From positions 15,417,460 through 15,481,459 of the forward strand of contig OX637409.1 of NCBI GenBank assembly GCA_951799425.1: a stretch of DNA of 64,000 nt, written 5' to 3'. The position numbers were made by a program, and so were the translations under genes. Source of the DNA: Ilex aquifolium (taxonomy: Eukaryota > Streptophyta > Magnoliopsida > Aquifoliales > Aquifoliaceae). The notes beneath the pieces are model-generated. The model worked only from the letters and a program-made list of their open reading frames with translations, had not been told where the DNA came from and made no database searches. Below, piece by piece: positions 12,549 through 24,699 of this stretch. How positions within the stretch are numbered: position 1 is the stretch's first letter; each line of letters opens with the position of its first letter.

Positions 12549-15380
12549 TGGTCTCATGTTCTTACCCTCTTAGCTATTTTCTCACTCTCCACATTTTGGG
12601 TCAAGGTCTCACTTCTTTGTCTCTTGCTTTGTACTCTTTTCTTACTCAAATATTTGCGTCTGATTATATGAAACTTTTGTCCTCATCTGTTCGCTACATT
12701 TTGCACATCAACTTGCCTTCATGTTCTGTGGTAGGGATTTATGCTTGAACTTGAATTTATAATTAATACTGCCTTCTAGATTTTGGTTTTTTCTTTTTTA
12801 TGAAGTATTTCTGTATATTCTCTAGATTGGAAGTTTTCCCTAGCCCTGTTAATCCTATAGGTGAACCCATTTTTGTGGAATGCTTCTAATCTTAGAATTG
12901 TCTGATTTGGCATGTGTTCAAATCATATTGGACACGTTTGCACAAGTAGTTGGTCAACATTTTGCTTGTTTAATTTCTTGGTAGCATATCTATCAATAAT
13001 ATTGTCAAAGATGCCTACATAATTTCCATAGAAAATAATATTAGCTTTTTCTTTTTGTGGACAATTTTAGATATTATAGCAAATAAATTAAGCATAGGTA
13101 CATGAGACTTCAATAAACTTCAGTTAAACTGATTTTGTGCCTGTCTCTCCCTTTAGGAATAACCTTTTCTTTGGGAGGGGGTGGATGAGTTTTTGCTATT
13201 ACAGGTGGAAGTTGCGAAAGATAAGACTTATCATTTATGCTTTCAATCCATCAATCATTATTCTCAAATTTTATATGTGTCTAGTTATGAGAGTAATGCT
13301 ATCCTATTGAGAGAGAAATGATCTCAATTAAAATAGTTTATCAAATATTATTGCTTTTAGTTAGTTTAAATATTATTCTGTGCCTATCATTCACACACTA
13401 TATACAACATAATATTCTTAATCTTCAATTTTTTTTTTGCTCTAATTTCTTCACAGTAGTCTTCTATAATGTTTTCGAGTTCCTCATAAAACCATCATTC
13501 ATGTAGTCTAAAACATCAAAGGATGGAGTTAGTGGCTGATTTTCACTATTTTTCAATCAAGAAGGAAAACAAATCATTTGTTAATAGGTCTTTTAAATTA
13601 CTATTGAGGTTGTTCAATGTTTAGGGAGACAACGTGCGTACTAGCAAAAAGGTTCATGGATTTGGATGAAATAGTGTTATGGATTTGGAGGAAATTTAGT
13701 ATCATGGCTTACATATTGCGTGGACGCAATAATTACACAAGCTAAACTTTTGATAAATTTCACAATGTACCAGCAATGTCTGAGCACAATGTAGGGACTT
13801 CATTCATCTTGATTATTTTTTATACATTGCAAGACATACTGGTAATCTATAATCCCTTGCAACTAGTTGTGTCTCTGTGCAGAATAATATTTTTCATATA
13901 GCTCAAGGATCTTTACATTAGTGTTATAGAAGGAAAATGTTAGTTTATAAGAATGTTGTGGTATGTCCACAAACTCATGCTCACACCTGAACATTTTTTT
14001 CTCCAATTTATTAAATTAATGAAGTGATGTTTTGCTTAGGTGTAATTTCAATTGAAATCCTTCTCGTTGGCCAATTTTAGCCAAAGGATCTCAGGGGAGT
14101 GGACGGGAAGATTATTAAGAACTAAGCATTCAAGCTCGGTTTGCATGGAGCAAGAGGAATGTAAAAAGCTTTGATAACCATCATAAAAATGTAGCAACTC
14201 TCAAGCAAAGGACTACTCCTTAGAACAACACAATTTTGCAAGCTTGGTAGGTTTCTTTGCCTAAAACTAATATCAGTATTTTGAAACATGATAATCATTA
14301 TAGAAGCTAAATTTGCAGGGTTGCTACTTTGTGTGGAGAAGCTCATTGGATACAATATTTCCTCTTATGGGGAAAAGTATTATAGAAGCCTTATTTGTGG
14401 AATTAACTTCTTTTTTTTTCTTTTTGGAGGCTATTGTAGATAACAACAGTTCAACAAGCACTTATAAGATTGGAAGAAAACTAAGAGTAGGCAAGCATGA
14501 TTGCATTACTATATATCAGGTCACTAAATTTCTATATATATGGTTGAGAACCATTTTTTCTATGAATGTATATCTGAATAATAATATATTTGACAATTTT
14601 TATTTAATGGTTCATATGCAACGCACATGTGCATCAACTAATACACCAAAAACACAATTTACTAAACAGTGAATATTCATTGGTACATAGCGGTTTACAA
14701 ATCACACACAAACTAGTTATTTACCACAGCTTACAATTTTTATTCTTCATCGGACATATAGTCATCCGATACGTATTGTTCATTATTCAATATATTATTA
14801 CGCTCTACAGATAATAACTCTAGTTCATATGCATTTTCTATCCTGTCCATTGTAAGTTGGAGCATATAATATCAATATCTACGCACCAACATTCTATTAT
14901 TCTCCTTTTTGGCTTAACTAACTATTGATTCATAATTTTTTCTACTCCTTCTTTGTATCGTTAGCAATCGTCGACATGGAACCGGTATCCAAAGTAACCT
15001 TAGCTCAGTGCACAATGTGTTTGATTTATTAACACGGAAAGCCCATTCTTGACTTACTCCAACATAATATTCTTTTGGGTTAGTAAATTTCTTACTTTTG
15101 TAATCATTATTCCACTCTTTTAATAGCCAAACCCTTTGACGTCTGCGATTGTTTGAAACTATTGATCATCCTGATGTAGACAGTTAGGCAATTAAGTATC
15201 TGTGTAAGTACACATTGTCAATATAGGCACAATACAAACCACAATAGTAATTAGATAAACACAAATAATACATTTCCGCAGTACACGTACAAAAAATAAA
15301 AGTAGAGATGTAAATAGTACATTTATTACAACTTGACATTACATTAACATCTACATTCCATGATCGCTAAGAAGACCTCA
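9651..15380. other. AT-rich region with no recognisable gene
   Basis: About 5.7 kb in which I see no conserved protein segment, tRNA or long frame on either strand. Frames are short and without family motifs. Pyrimidine-rich tracts and homopolymers are common. The left end of MULE B (beyond its C-terminal codons at 15381) should lie in the last kilobase, but I could not define its terminal repeat. A host gene with very short exons, or old transposon debris, cannot be excluded by eye. Confidence 0.4.
12494..12547. repeat. (TA)n microsatellite
   Basis: An almost pure run of TA dinucleotides, about 27 units, in AT-rich non-coding DNA. Confidence 0.95.
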
Positions 15381-15587
15381 TTAATTTTTGGCTGGGCAAG
15401 CTCGTCGATCGTGACCCGGTTGTCCACACAATTTGCATTGGTACATACTGTGGCCCTCTCGTAGGTCCATTTTATTTCGGATGCGAGAAGATTGAGGACG
15501 ACCTTTCAATTGTAGTATATTATGATTAGGGCAGACTTTCGGACTAGTAGGCGTATCCCAATAGTCTTCATGATGCAGTGGATAAAA
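15381..15587 (-). pseudogene. MULE B transposase, C-terminal zinc-knuckle part
   Basis: C-terminal end of the Mutator-like transposase whose remainder lies at 24700-27300. The visible order is HHEDYWDTP, a basic linker (LKGRPQSSRIRNKMD), a CX2CX4HX4C zinc knuckle (CKLCGQPGHDRRAC) and a stop codon at 15381. The knuckle is typical of plant MULE transposases. It was cut off from the rest of the gene by the Tekay element at 15588-24699, which duplicated TAAAA at the site. Across that insertion the MULE frame reads on without loss. Confidence 0.85.
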
Positions 15588-17774
15588 TGTAACGCCCCAA
15601 AAACCCCTTTGGGTGACATTACATTCTAAAAAATCATTCACCGCATGAGAGCACTAAGTAAATCCATCACGACGAAAGTTTCATTCATCAACCATTCATA
15701 TTTTAACAAAATTTGGGCAGAATCTCCTTTGTACGGGGAGCTCTACCCAAAACACAACATGTACAATTATATTACAATTGACCACACCGGGTCCACATAT
15801 GCATAACTATTGACCACACCGGGTCCATTTATCCATCATAAAATAAAATTTCATTCACCATATATCATATCCACACTATCATCCCAAAAGAATAGACCCA
15901 ATCTTGGCCTTTACATCTCCAAAATGTAATAATATAACGCAGCGGAAATAACAAAAAGGAACTAGACTTCAAAAGGAAATTCTAAGCATAATCTAGTCTA
16001 GAACAAAATAAAAGTGTCGCTCTAAGCGTCCACCTCGGGATCCACACTCCCGTCAAGCGGAGTCTCCCAATGGGCGGGCTCCTCGGCTCCTAGCTCCTCC
16101 TCAAGTGTGAAATCTGAAAATTTTATTTGTAGGGGGTGAGCACGAAGCTCTGTAGCAAAATCCTCTCAACTAAAACAAGGTTTGGAAAAGCATTTAAAAC
16201 GGTCGGTCTCATTTCACAACTAACATATATATAGATTTGGAATGAAATAGTGACATTTTAAAAGAGATATCAAGTTTAAACAGTAGCAATAATCAATTAA
16301 AAGAATAAAGTGAGTTTAGCATCGATAAAAAAAATTCCAATTTAAGCTATTTAAGAAGGACTTCTCCCCATGCATTGTCCCATACCAATGCATCGGCAAG
16401 AACGACCCAACTCCTGATTCCATGTATTTTTGGTTCATCCCCGTACCATGTATGTTGATTGCTTCCCGTGAATCTACCCAACGATCATACCTAGTCCACC
16501 AATTCCAACCAACAATCACAAATCTCTTTAGGAAGGGCATGTACCGTCTCCTACGGCATTGACGAAATCCTCCCAAGGTGTCTAGTATACTAACCCTTTT
16601 CCTCGATATATATGTGAACAATAGTGATCGCGGTCACAACAACGATCCACTACGAGCATTAGGCAACCATCTCACCCCCACTGTGATAGACTAACCTCTA
16701 ACACTCTACGGCATCTCTCGAAGGTAATCCAAGTCCATCACAACAACCATACAATGAGGAAACCAAGAATATTCACAATTCACAACAATTTCCCAAATAT
16801 AGTAAAAATCCCCAATTTTTCACATTTGTCATATAATCGAATAATCCAAGAAAATATGCAAGAGATCGTAATCTATATTATTTTGTTATACAATATTCAA
16901 CACTAAAGTTTTGAAATCAAAGACAAATAAAAAATTAGGAGAAAATCCCCTTTTCTTGAAAACTAGGGTTTTGAAGATAAAAAAAAATAGAGCTTTGGTG
17001 GTTACCCACCCTTCCTATTGTTCAAAACATGGCATTTATTACAAATAGAACAAGAATCATGTATTTCATATTATATATATGAGAAGGAGAAGGAAGAAAC
17101 ATATATATATACATCCTCTAGAGTCCTTGTGATCTCCTCCTTCCCTTTTCTCCCTTATTGATCATCCTCTAGAGTCCTAAGAGAAGTGGGTTGAGAGTGG
17201 AATGAGAGCAATGAGAGTAAAGGGCTGAAATCTGTGTTTTTAAACACAGCAGTCCCGTTTTTTTTTTTTTTTTTAACTGTTCATGGGCTGTTTCGACATC
17301 ACTTCGTTATCGGGGCATAACTCTCTCATCCGAGCTCCGATTGAGATGATTCAAGATGCTATGGAATGCTAAGAAAGAGCTCTACAACTTTCATGTTTTG
17401 AGTTTTGAAAGATATTGACTGAATCAAGGTCTAAATTGGGCTTGAAGTTGCATCCAGTGCACTGTTTACGTGCACTGTTCACTGTTTCATCCCTTTTCCA
17501 TTTCCAATCCATTCCTAAGCCAACCAAATCCATCTCAAACCTCTCCAACACATATTTTTACACCAAACCTATTTAATACAAGTTCTAGGACCTAAAATTT
17601 CATATTTTCACTTATTAAAACTAAATTTCAACTATTATTTCCACTAATATTTTAAATCTCTACTTTTCCAATCTACCAAATTCAAACACACATCACTACA
17701 CATATCCCCATTTTTACAACAATTATTTACTATATATCTATATGCATATATAAAATAAAATGCGGGGTGTTACA
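15588..17774 (-). repeat. 3' LTR of the minus-strand Tekay element
   Basis: 2187 bp. On the minus strand it starts TGTAACACCCCGC and ends GGGGCGTTACA. It is nearly identical to 22511-24699. The U3 part carries a GTGCAC / CAGTGCACTG palindromic cluster (about 17453-17487) where the plus-strand family member has GTACCGGTAC repeats. Confidence 0.95.
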
Positions 17775-17790
17775 ATCCACCCCCCTTAAA
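17775..17790 (-). promoter_or_regulatory. Polypurine tract
   Basis: Read on the minus strand it is CTTTAAGGGGGGTGGAT, directly before the TGTAACACC start of the 3' LTR. The same tract stands before the 3' LTR of the plus-strand element. Confidence 0.9.
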
Positions 17791-20700
17791 GAAAGTTTCG
17801 TCCTCGAAACTTACCTCAAGTAGCGAACAAATATGGGTATTTCTCTCGCATCTCCCACTCCGGTTCCCAAGTTGCTTCTTCCACGCTATGGTGTTGCCAC
17901 AGGACTTTCACCAGCTGGATTACCTTGTTGCGAAGCACTTTCTCCTTGATATCAAGAATCTTCACCGGCTACTCTTCATAGGTGACTCCATCTTGCACTT
18001 CAATATCCTCCAAATCCACGACATGTGACGTATCTGGTTGACACTTCCTCAACATCGAAACGTGGAACACGTATGAACTCCTGACAACGGTGCTCGTAGC
18101 CGAAGTTGGTATGCTACTTTGTCCACTGTCTTGATCACTTCAAATGGACCGATGTACCTTGGAGCGAGTTTTCCTTTCTTGCCGAATCTAAGTACGCCCT
18201 TCTTGGGTGACACTTTGAGAAATACAAAATCACCCTCCTTGAATTCCAAAGGCGTTCTTCTCCTATCCGCATAGCTCTTTTGTCGACTCTGTGCTGTGCG
18301 TAATCTCTCCCGAATGAGCTGAATCTTCTCCGTTGTCTCCCGCACAATCTCGGGCCCAAACATACTACTCTCTCCGGCTTCCAACCAACACGTCGGGGAT
18401 CTACATGGTCTTCCATACAAAGCTTCATACGGTGCCATCCCGATACTCGCTTGGTAGCTGTTGTTGTATGCAAATTCCACCAACGGTAAGTGATCGCTCC
18501 AACTCCCTTTGAAGTCCAACGCGCAAGCCCGTAACATGTCTTCCAAAATCTGTATCACTCTCTCGGATTGGTCATCTGTTTGAGGGTGAAAGGCTGTGCT
18601 GAAATGTAACTCTGTCCCTATAGCTTGTTGTAGACTTTGCCAAAAACGAGCCACAAAACGAGAATCGCGATCCGACACGATAGAAAGTGGAACTCCATGC
18701 AATCGAACAATCTCTCGAATGTACAGTCTGCTCAAGGTCTCTAACGAGTCTGTGGTCTTCATCTCCAAAAATTGAGCTGACTTGGTGAGTCGATCTACGA
18801 TAACCCATACGGCGTTATGCCCTCTTGAAGTCCGTGGAAAACCCGACACGAAGTCCATGGTGATATGATACCACTTCCACTCCGGGATAGGCAGAGACTG
18901 TAATAATCCTCTAGGTCGTTGGTGCTCAATCTTCACTTGCTGACATACGACACACCTTGAAAATGAACTTTGCTACATCCTTCTTCATTCCCCTCCACCA
19001 ATATTGTCGTTTCATATCTCTATACATTTTTGTACTCCCCGGATGTATAGAGAACTTCGATTGGTGGCACTCTCCCAACACTTCTTCCCTCACTTGGTCG
19101 TCGTTTGGCACGCATAATCTTCCCCGAAACTGTAACTCCTCATTCTTTATAGACCAATCCTCAACAATCTCATTCCTCTCCAATTTATCCCGAATTTCTG
19201 TCAACTCGGGATCTAACCGTTGCAACTCCACAATCCTTTGTCGGAGAATTGGTTGAGCCACTAGGTTAAACAAACATGGTCGATCCTCCGGTCCATCGAC
19301 CCATAGATCAAACTCCTCTAACGTATCAATCATTTTCCACCGTTGAGCCGCAAGGACATTGATTTCACCCTGAGACTTCCTACTCAATGCATCCGCTACT
19401 ACATTAGCCTTTCCCGGATGATAGTTGAGAGTGAAGCCGTAATCTTCTAAGTACTCAATCCACCTTCTCTGCCGGAGATTCAATTCTTTCTGTGTGAACA
19501 CATACTTGAGGCTTTTATGATCTGAGAACACTTGAAATTTTTCTCCATACAAGTAACACCTCCACAACTTAAGAGCAAAAACCACAGCAACTAGCTCCAA
19601 GTCGTGAGTGGGATAGTTCTGCACATGAATCTTGAGTTGTCTCGAGCCATAAGCAACCACCTTGCCTCCTTGCATCAACACACATCCCAAGCCTCGTAGT
19701 GAAGCATCGGTGTAAACATCGTAACCTTCCCCACTGTTCGGAATAATGAGGATCGGTGCCGTCGTCAACTTTTCCTTCAAGGTGCGAAAAGCTAATTCAC
19801 ACGCTTGAGTCCACACAAATTTCTCCCCCTTCTTGGTAAGATGAGTCATCGGCATCACAAGCTTGGAAAAACCTTCCACAAACCTACGATAGTAGCCGGC
19901 TAACCCCAAGAAACTACATATTTCTGTCACGTTCTTTGGTGGTTCCCATTGCATCACGGCCTCAATCTTCGAGGAATCAATCGCTACCCCTTGCTCGGAC
20001 ACAACATGGCCAATGAACTTCACTTCCTTCATCCAAAACTCACACTTGCTCCTCTTCGCTTATAACTTATGTTCTCTCAATGTTTGTAGCACAACCGAGA
20101 GATGATGTGCATGTTCTTCTTGTGTCCGGGAATAAATCAATATGTCATCAATAAACACAATGACAAATTGATCTAGATATGGCCGGAATACCCTGTGCAT
20201 CAAATCCATGAAGGCTGCTGGAGCATTAGTCAATCCGAACGGCATCACTGTATACTCGAAGTGACCATACCGAGTACGAAAAACTGTCTTAGGAATATCC
20301 TCCTCCTTGATACGCAGTTGATGGTACCCGGTGCGGAGATCAATCTTGGAGTAGAACTTAGAACCCCTCAACTGATCAAATAAATCATCAATGCGCGGCA
20401 AGGGATACTAGTTCTTCACCGTCACCCGATTCAACCGTCGGTAATCTGTGCATAACCGAAGTGTTTCATCCGTCTTCTTCACAAAGAGGACCGGGGCTCC
20501 CCAAGGTGAAGTGCTCAGACGGATGAATCCAATTGCCAGCAAGTGGTCCAATTGCTTCCTTAGCTCCTTCAACTCCAAAGGCGCCATCCGATAAGAAGCA
20601 ATAGAAATAGGTTCGGTTCCCGGATAAAGATCGATTGCGAACTCAATCTCTCTCTGTAGCGGTAACCCGGGTAATTCATCTGGGAAGACATCCAGAAAAT

Positions 20701-22493
20701 CCGATACAATCAACACCATACCTGATTGGGATCTATCCCGATCATCTCCCATCAAGCTAGCCAAGAAACTCAAGTGTCTCCCTGCCTTAGCTTTTAAGAA
20801 TTTACTTCCCGTAGTTGGAAATGGATGGAAAAAATCTCGGTTATTCACAAAACTGAAAATGACTCCTCCCGGCAATTGAAATGTAATCCGCTTGCGGAAA
20901 CAATCCATTACCGCCCGAAAAGCGGATAACAAGTTCATCCCAAAAATCACGTCATACCCCTTCATCTCTAAAGCAATCAAATCCACAATCAATTCGTGCT
21001 CCCCAATACGAAGCACACAACCCTTGCAGACTCGGCTAGTACCCAACTGTTCTCCCGTAGGCAAGTCAACAGTCAAGGCATGTTCTAACTTCTCGAAACC
21101 CAATCCCAAATTCATAGCATATGCAGTACGTATAAAAGAATGAGTAGCACCAGGATCGAATAAGATTCGGGCCCAAGAATTGTAGAGAAGAATGATACCT
21201 TCCACAACGGCATTGGAGGCATCCTCCTCCGGTTGGGTTAAGGCAAATACCCTCCCCGGATTGGCATCACCGGGGGCTTGAGCTCTCAATGGTCTCGGTG
21301 GTGGAGGGGGCCTATTTGCATTTGATGGCCCGGCTGATTGATTGGTCTTGGGTGGAAACGACAGGCAGTTGTTTCGGAAGTGCCCTACACCTCCACATGC
21401 AAAGCATTGACGAGGGTCAGTGCTTGGTCTAGTCGGGGCATGCCCCTCTACTCGGACTTTAGGAGGTCTCTGCCCCACCGCCTGATCGGGGCGACGGTAT
21501 GGTAACGCCCTCGGTGCTCCACTGCTACTGGCACCTGTACGGATCGGGCCTCCTCTAGCATAGCTCTGTCTCCTCTGAGAGTCATCAATGTCTCTCTCCA
21601 CCAATGCCGCTCTGTCAACCAAATCTCTGTAATCCCGGATTCTGAGTGCCACAAGCTTCTCTCTGATGGTCGGTCTCAAACCCTGCTTGAAGCGCTTGGC
21701 CCTCCTATCCTCGGTGGATATGAACTCTGAAGCATAACGGGATAGCTCATCGAATCTCCTCTCATACTCAGCCACGGTCATACTACCCTGCCGCAAGGCT
21801 AGAAAGTCTGCACTCATCTTATCTCTGATAGACTCTGGAAAATACTTGTCGTTGAAGCTTTGCTCAAACTTCTCCCAAGTGAGCGTATCAGTGTCCCTCC
21901 TCTTCTTCACTGACTCCCACCAGTAATTGGCCTCCCCTTCCAACAAGTAGGTAGCCAAGCCAACCCGAAGGTCTCCGGCGATCCCCATACCATCACAAAT
22001 TTTTTTCACCCGGCGGATCCATCTATCCGCATCTAAGGGATTGGAGCTCCCTTGGAAGGTGGGTGGGTGTTGCCGTAGAAATTCTCGAAGAGCCATCATC
22101 CTTCGGTTCTCATCGCCGTTGCCCGGTACTTGGACTAAAGGACGAACTCCACCGTTGTGGTGGTTGTTCCCACCTGGTTGTTGCACTAGGGTGGTGAGTT
22201 CCCTTAAGCATTGGTAAATACCCTGTATGGCGTCGGGAGGTGGTGGAGGTGGTGGATTTGCTTGACCTCCACGACCACGACCACGCCCACGTCCACATCC
22301 ACGTACCCGTTCATCGTCCATCCTGCACATCAATTCACAATTTAGTTTCATTGATGTACAAGACATCCTAAATATCACTTTAATCTAAATCATAAGGTTC
22401 ATTTAAAATTAGACCAACAATTTCCTTCAACCTAATCCTACTTCCCTAGTGGTAATCCATAACCTACAGCTCCCATGTAAGACCTAAAGCCTA

Positions 22494-22508
22494 GGCTCTG
22501 ATACCAAA
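22494..22508 (-). promoter_or_regulatory. Primer-binding site (initiator Met-tRNA type)
   Basis: The minus strand reads TTGGTATCAGAGCC three bases after the 5' LTR end. It matches the usual plant initiator-tRNA primer site TGGTATCAGAGC. Confidence 0.92.
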
Positions 22509-22510
22509 TT

Positions 22511-24699
22511 TGTAACGCCCCAAAAACCCCCTTGGGTGACATTACATTCTAAAAAATCATTCACCGCATGAGAGCACTAAGTAAATCCATCACGACGAAA
22601 GTTTCATTCATCAACCATTCATATTTTAACAAAATTTGGGCAGAGTCTCCTTTGTACGGGGAGCTCTACCCAAAACACAACATGTACAATTATATTACAA
22701 TTGACCACACCGGGTCCACATATGCATAACTATTGACCACACCGGGTCCATTTATCCATCATAAAATAAACTTTCATTCACCATATATCATATCCACACT
22801 ATCATCCCAAAAGAATAGGCCCAATCTTGGCCTTTACATCTCCAAAATGTAATAATATAACGCAGCGGAAATAACAAAAAGGAACTAGACTTCAAAAGGA
22901 TATTCTAAGCATAATCTAGTCTAGAACAAAATAAAAGTGTCGCTCTAAGCGTCCACCTCGGGATCCACACTCCCGTCAAGCGGAGTCTCCCAATGGGCGG
23001 GCTCCTCGGCTCCTAGCTCCTCCTCAAGTGTGAAATCTGAAAATGTTATTTGTAGGGGGTGAGCACGAAGCTCTTTAGCAAAATCCTCTCAACTCAAACA
23101 AGGTTTGGAAAAACATTTAAAACGGTCGGTCTCATTTCACAACTAACATATATATAGATTTGGAATGAAAACAGTGACATTTTAAAAGAGATCTCAAGTT
23201 TAAACAGTAGCAATAATCAATTAAAAGAATAAAGTGAGTTTAGCATCGATAAAAAAAATTCCAATTTAAGCTATTTAAGAAGGACTTCTCCCCATGCATT
23301 GTCTCATACCAATGCATCGGCAAGAACGACCCAACTCCTGATTCCATGTATTTTTGGTTCATCCCCGTACCATGTATGTTGATTGCTTCCCGTGAATCTA
23401 CCCAACGATCATACCTAGTCCACCAATTCCAACCAACAATCACAAATCTCTTTAGGAAGGGCGTGTACCGTCTCCTACGGCATTGACGAAATCCTCCCAA
23501 GGTGTCTAGTATACTAACCCTTTTCCTCGATATATATGTGAACAATAGTGATCGCGGTCACAACAACGATCCACTACGAGCATTAGGCAACTATCTCACC
23601 CCCACTGGGATAGACTAACCTCTAACACTCTACGGCATCTCTCGAAGGTAATCCAAGTCCATCATAACAACCATACAATGAGGAAACCAAGAATATTCAC
23701 AATTCACAACAATTTCCCAAATATAGTAAAAATCCCCAATTTTTCACATTTGTCATATAATCGAATAATCCAAGAAAATATGCAAGAGATCGTAATCTAT
23801 ATTATTTTGTTATACAATATTCAATACTAAAGTTTTGAAATCAAAGACAAAGAAGAAATTAGGAGAAAATCCCATTTTCTTGAAAACTAGGGTTTTTAAG
23901 ATAAAAAAAAATAGAGTTTTGGTGGTTACCCACCTTTCATATTGTTCAAAACATGGCATTTATTACAAATAGAACAAGAATCATGTATTTCATATTATAT
24001 ATATGAGAAGGAGAAGGAAGAAACATATATATATACATCCTCTAGAGTCCTTGTGATCTCCTCCTTCCCTTTTCTCCCTTATTGATCATCCTCTAGAGTC
24101 CTAAGAGAAGTGGGTTGAGAGTGGAATGAGAGCAATGAGAGTAAAGGGCTGAAATCTGTGTTTTTAAACACAGCAGTCCCGTTTTTTTTTTTTTTTTTTA
24201 ACTGTTCATGGGCTGTTTCGACATCACTTCGTTATCGGGGCATAACTCTCTCATCCGAGCTCCGATTGAGATGATTCAAGATGCTATGGAATGCTAAGAA
24301 AGAGCTCTACAACTTTCATGTTTTGAGTTTTGAAAGATATTGACTGAATCAAGGTCTAAATTGGGCTTGAAGTTGCATCCAGTGCACTGTTTACGTGCAC
24401 TGTTCACTGTTTCATCCCTTTTCCATTTCCAATCCATTCCTAAGCCAACCAAATCCATCTCAAACCTCTCCAACACATATTTTTACACCAAACCTATTTA
24501 ATACAAGTTCTAGGACCTAAAATTTCATATTTTCACTTATTAAAACTAAATTTCAACTATTATTTCCACTAATATTTTAAATCTCTACTTTTCCAATCTA
24601 CCAAATTCAAACACACATCACTACACATATCCCCATTTTTACAACAATTATTTACTATATATCTATATGCATATATAAAATAAAATGCGGGGTGTTACA
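22511..24699 (-). repeat. 5' LTR of the minus-strand Tekay element
   Basis: 2189 bp, the partner of 15588-17774. It differs from it by about two dozen substitutions plus small length changes in a poly-T tract, with most differences in the half nearest the internal region. Confidence 0.95.

Larger units (their letters stand above)
15588..24699 (-). mobile_element. Ty3/gypsy Tekay-type element, full length, minus strand
   Basis: A 9112-bp LTR retrotransposon inserted in the MULE B transposase gene, with perfect TSDs TAAAA (15583-15587 and 24700-24704). Parts in transcription order: 5' LTR (22511-24699), primer-binding site, gag with zinc knuckle (about 22.36-21.35 kb), protease (about 21.2-20.9), reverse transcriptase (about 20.6-20.0), RNase H (about 19.75-19.4), integrase (about 19.1-18.2), chromodomain (about 18.05-17.81), polypurine tract and 3' LTR (15588-17774). 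The gag and chromodomain resemble the Tekay/Del lineage. By hand count the LTRs differ at about 24 positions in 2.19 kb (about 1.1%), so it is young, well under a million years at usual plant rates. It is broken, with only a few breaks. Confidence 0.93.

Noticed and set aside
12479-12748. 89-codon frame over the (TA)n tract
   Set aside because: Mostly an isoleucine/tyrosine run from the microsatellite followed by a segment without recognisable motifs.
16316-16621. 101-codon minus-strand frame, repeated at 23240-23545
   Set aside because: Both copies are LTR sequence of the same retroelement; conservation reflects LTR identity, not a gene.
18957-19256. Plus-strand frames over the minus-strand Tekay element
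   Set aside because: Antisense shadows of integrase and RNase H coding sequence.
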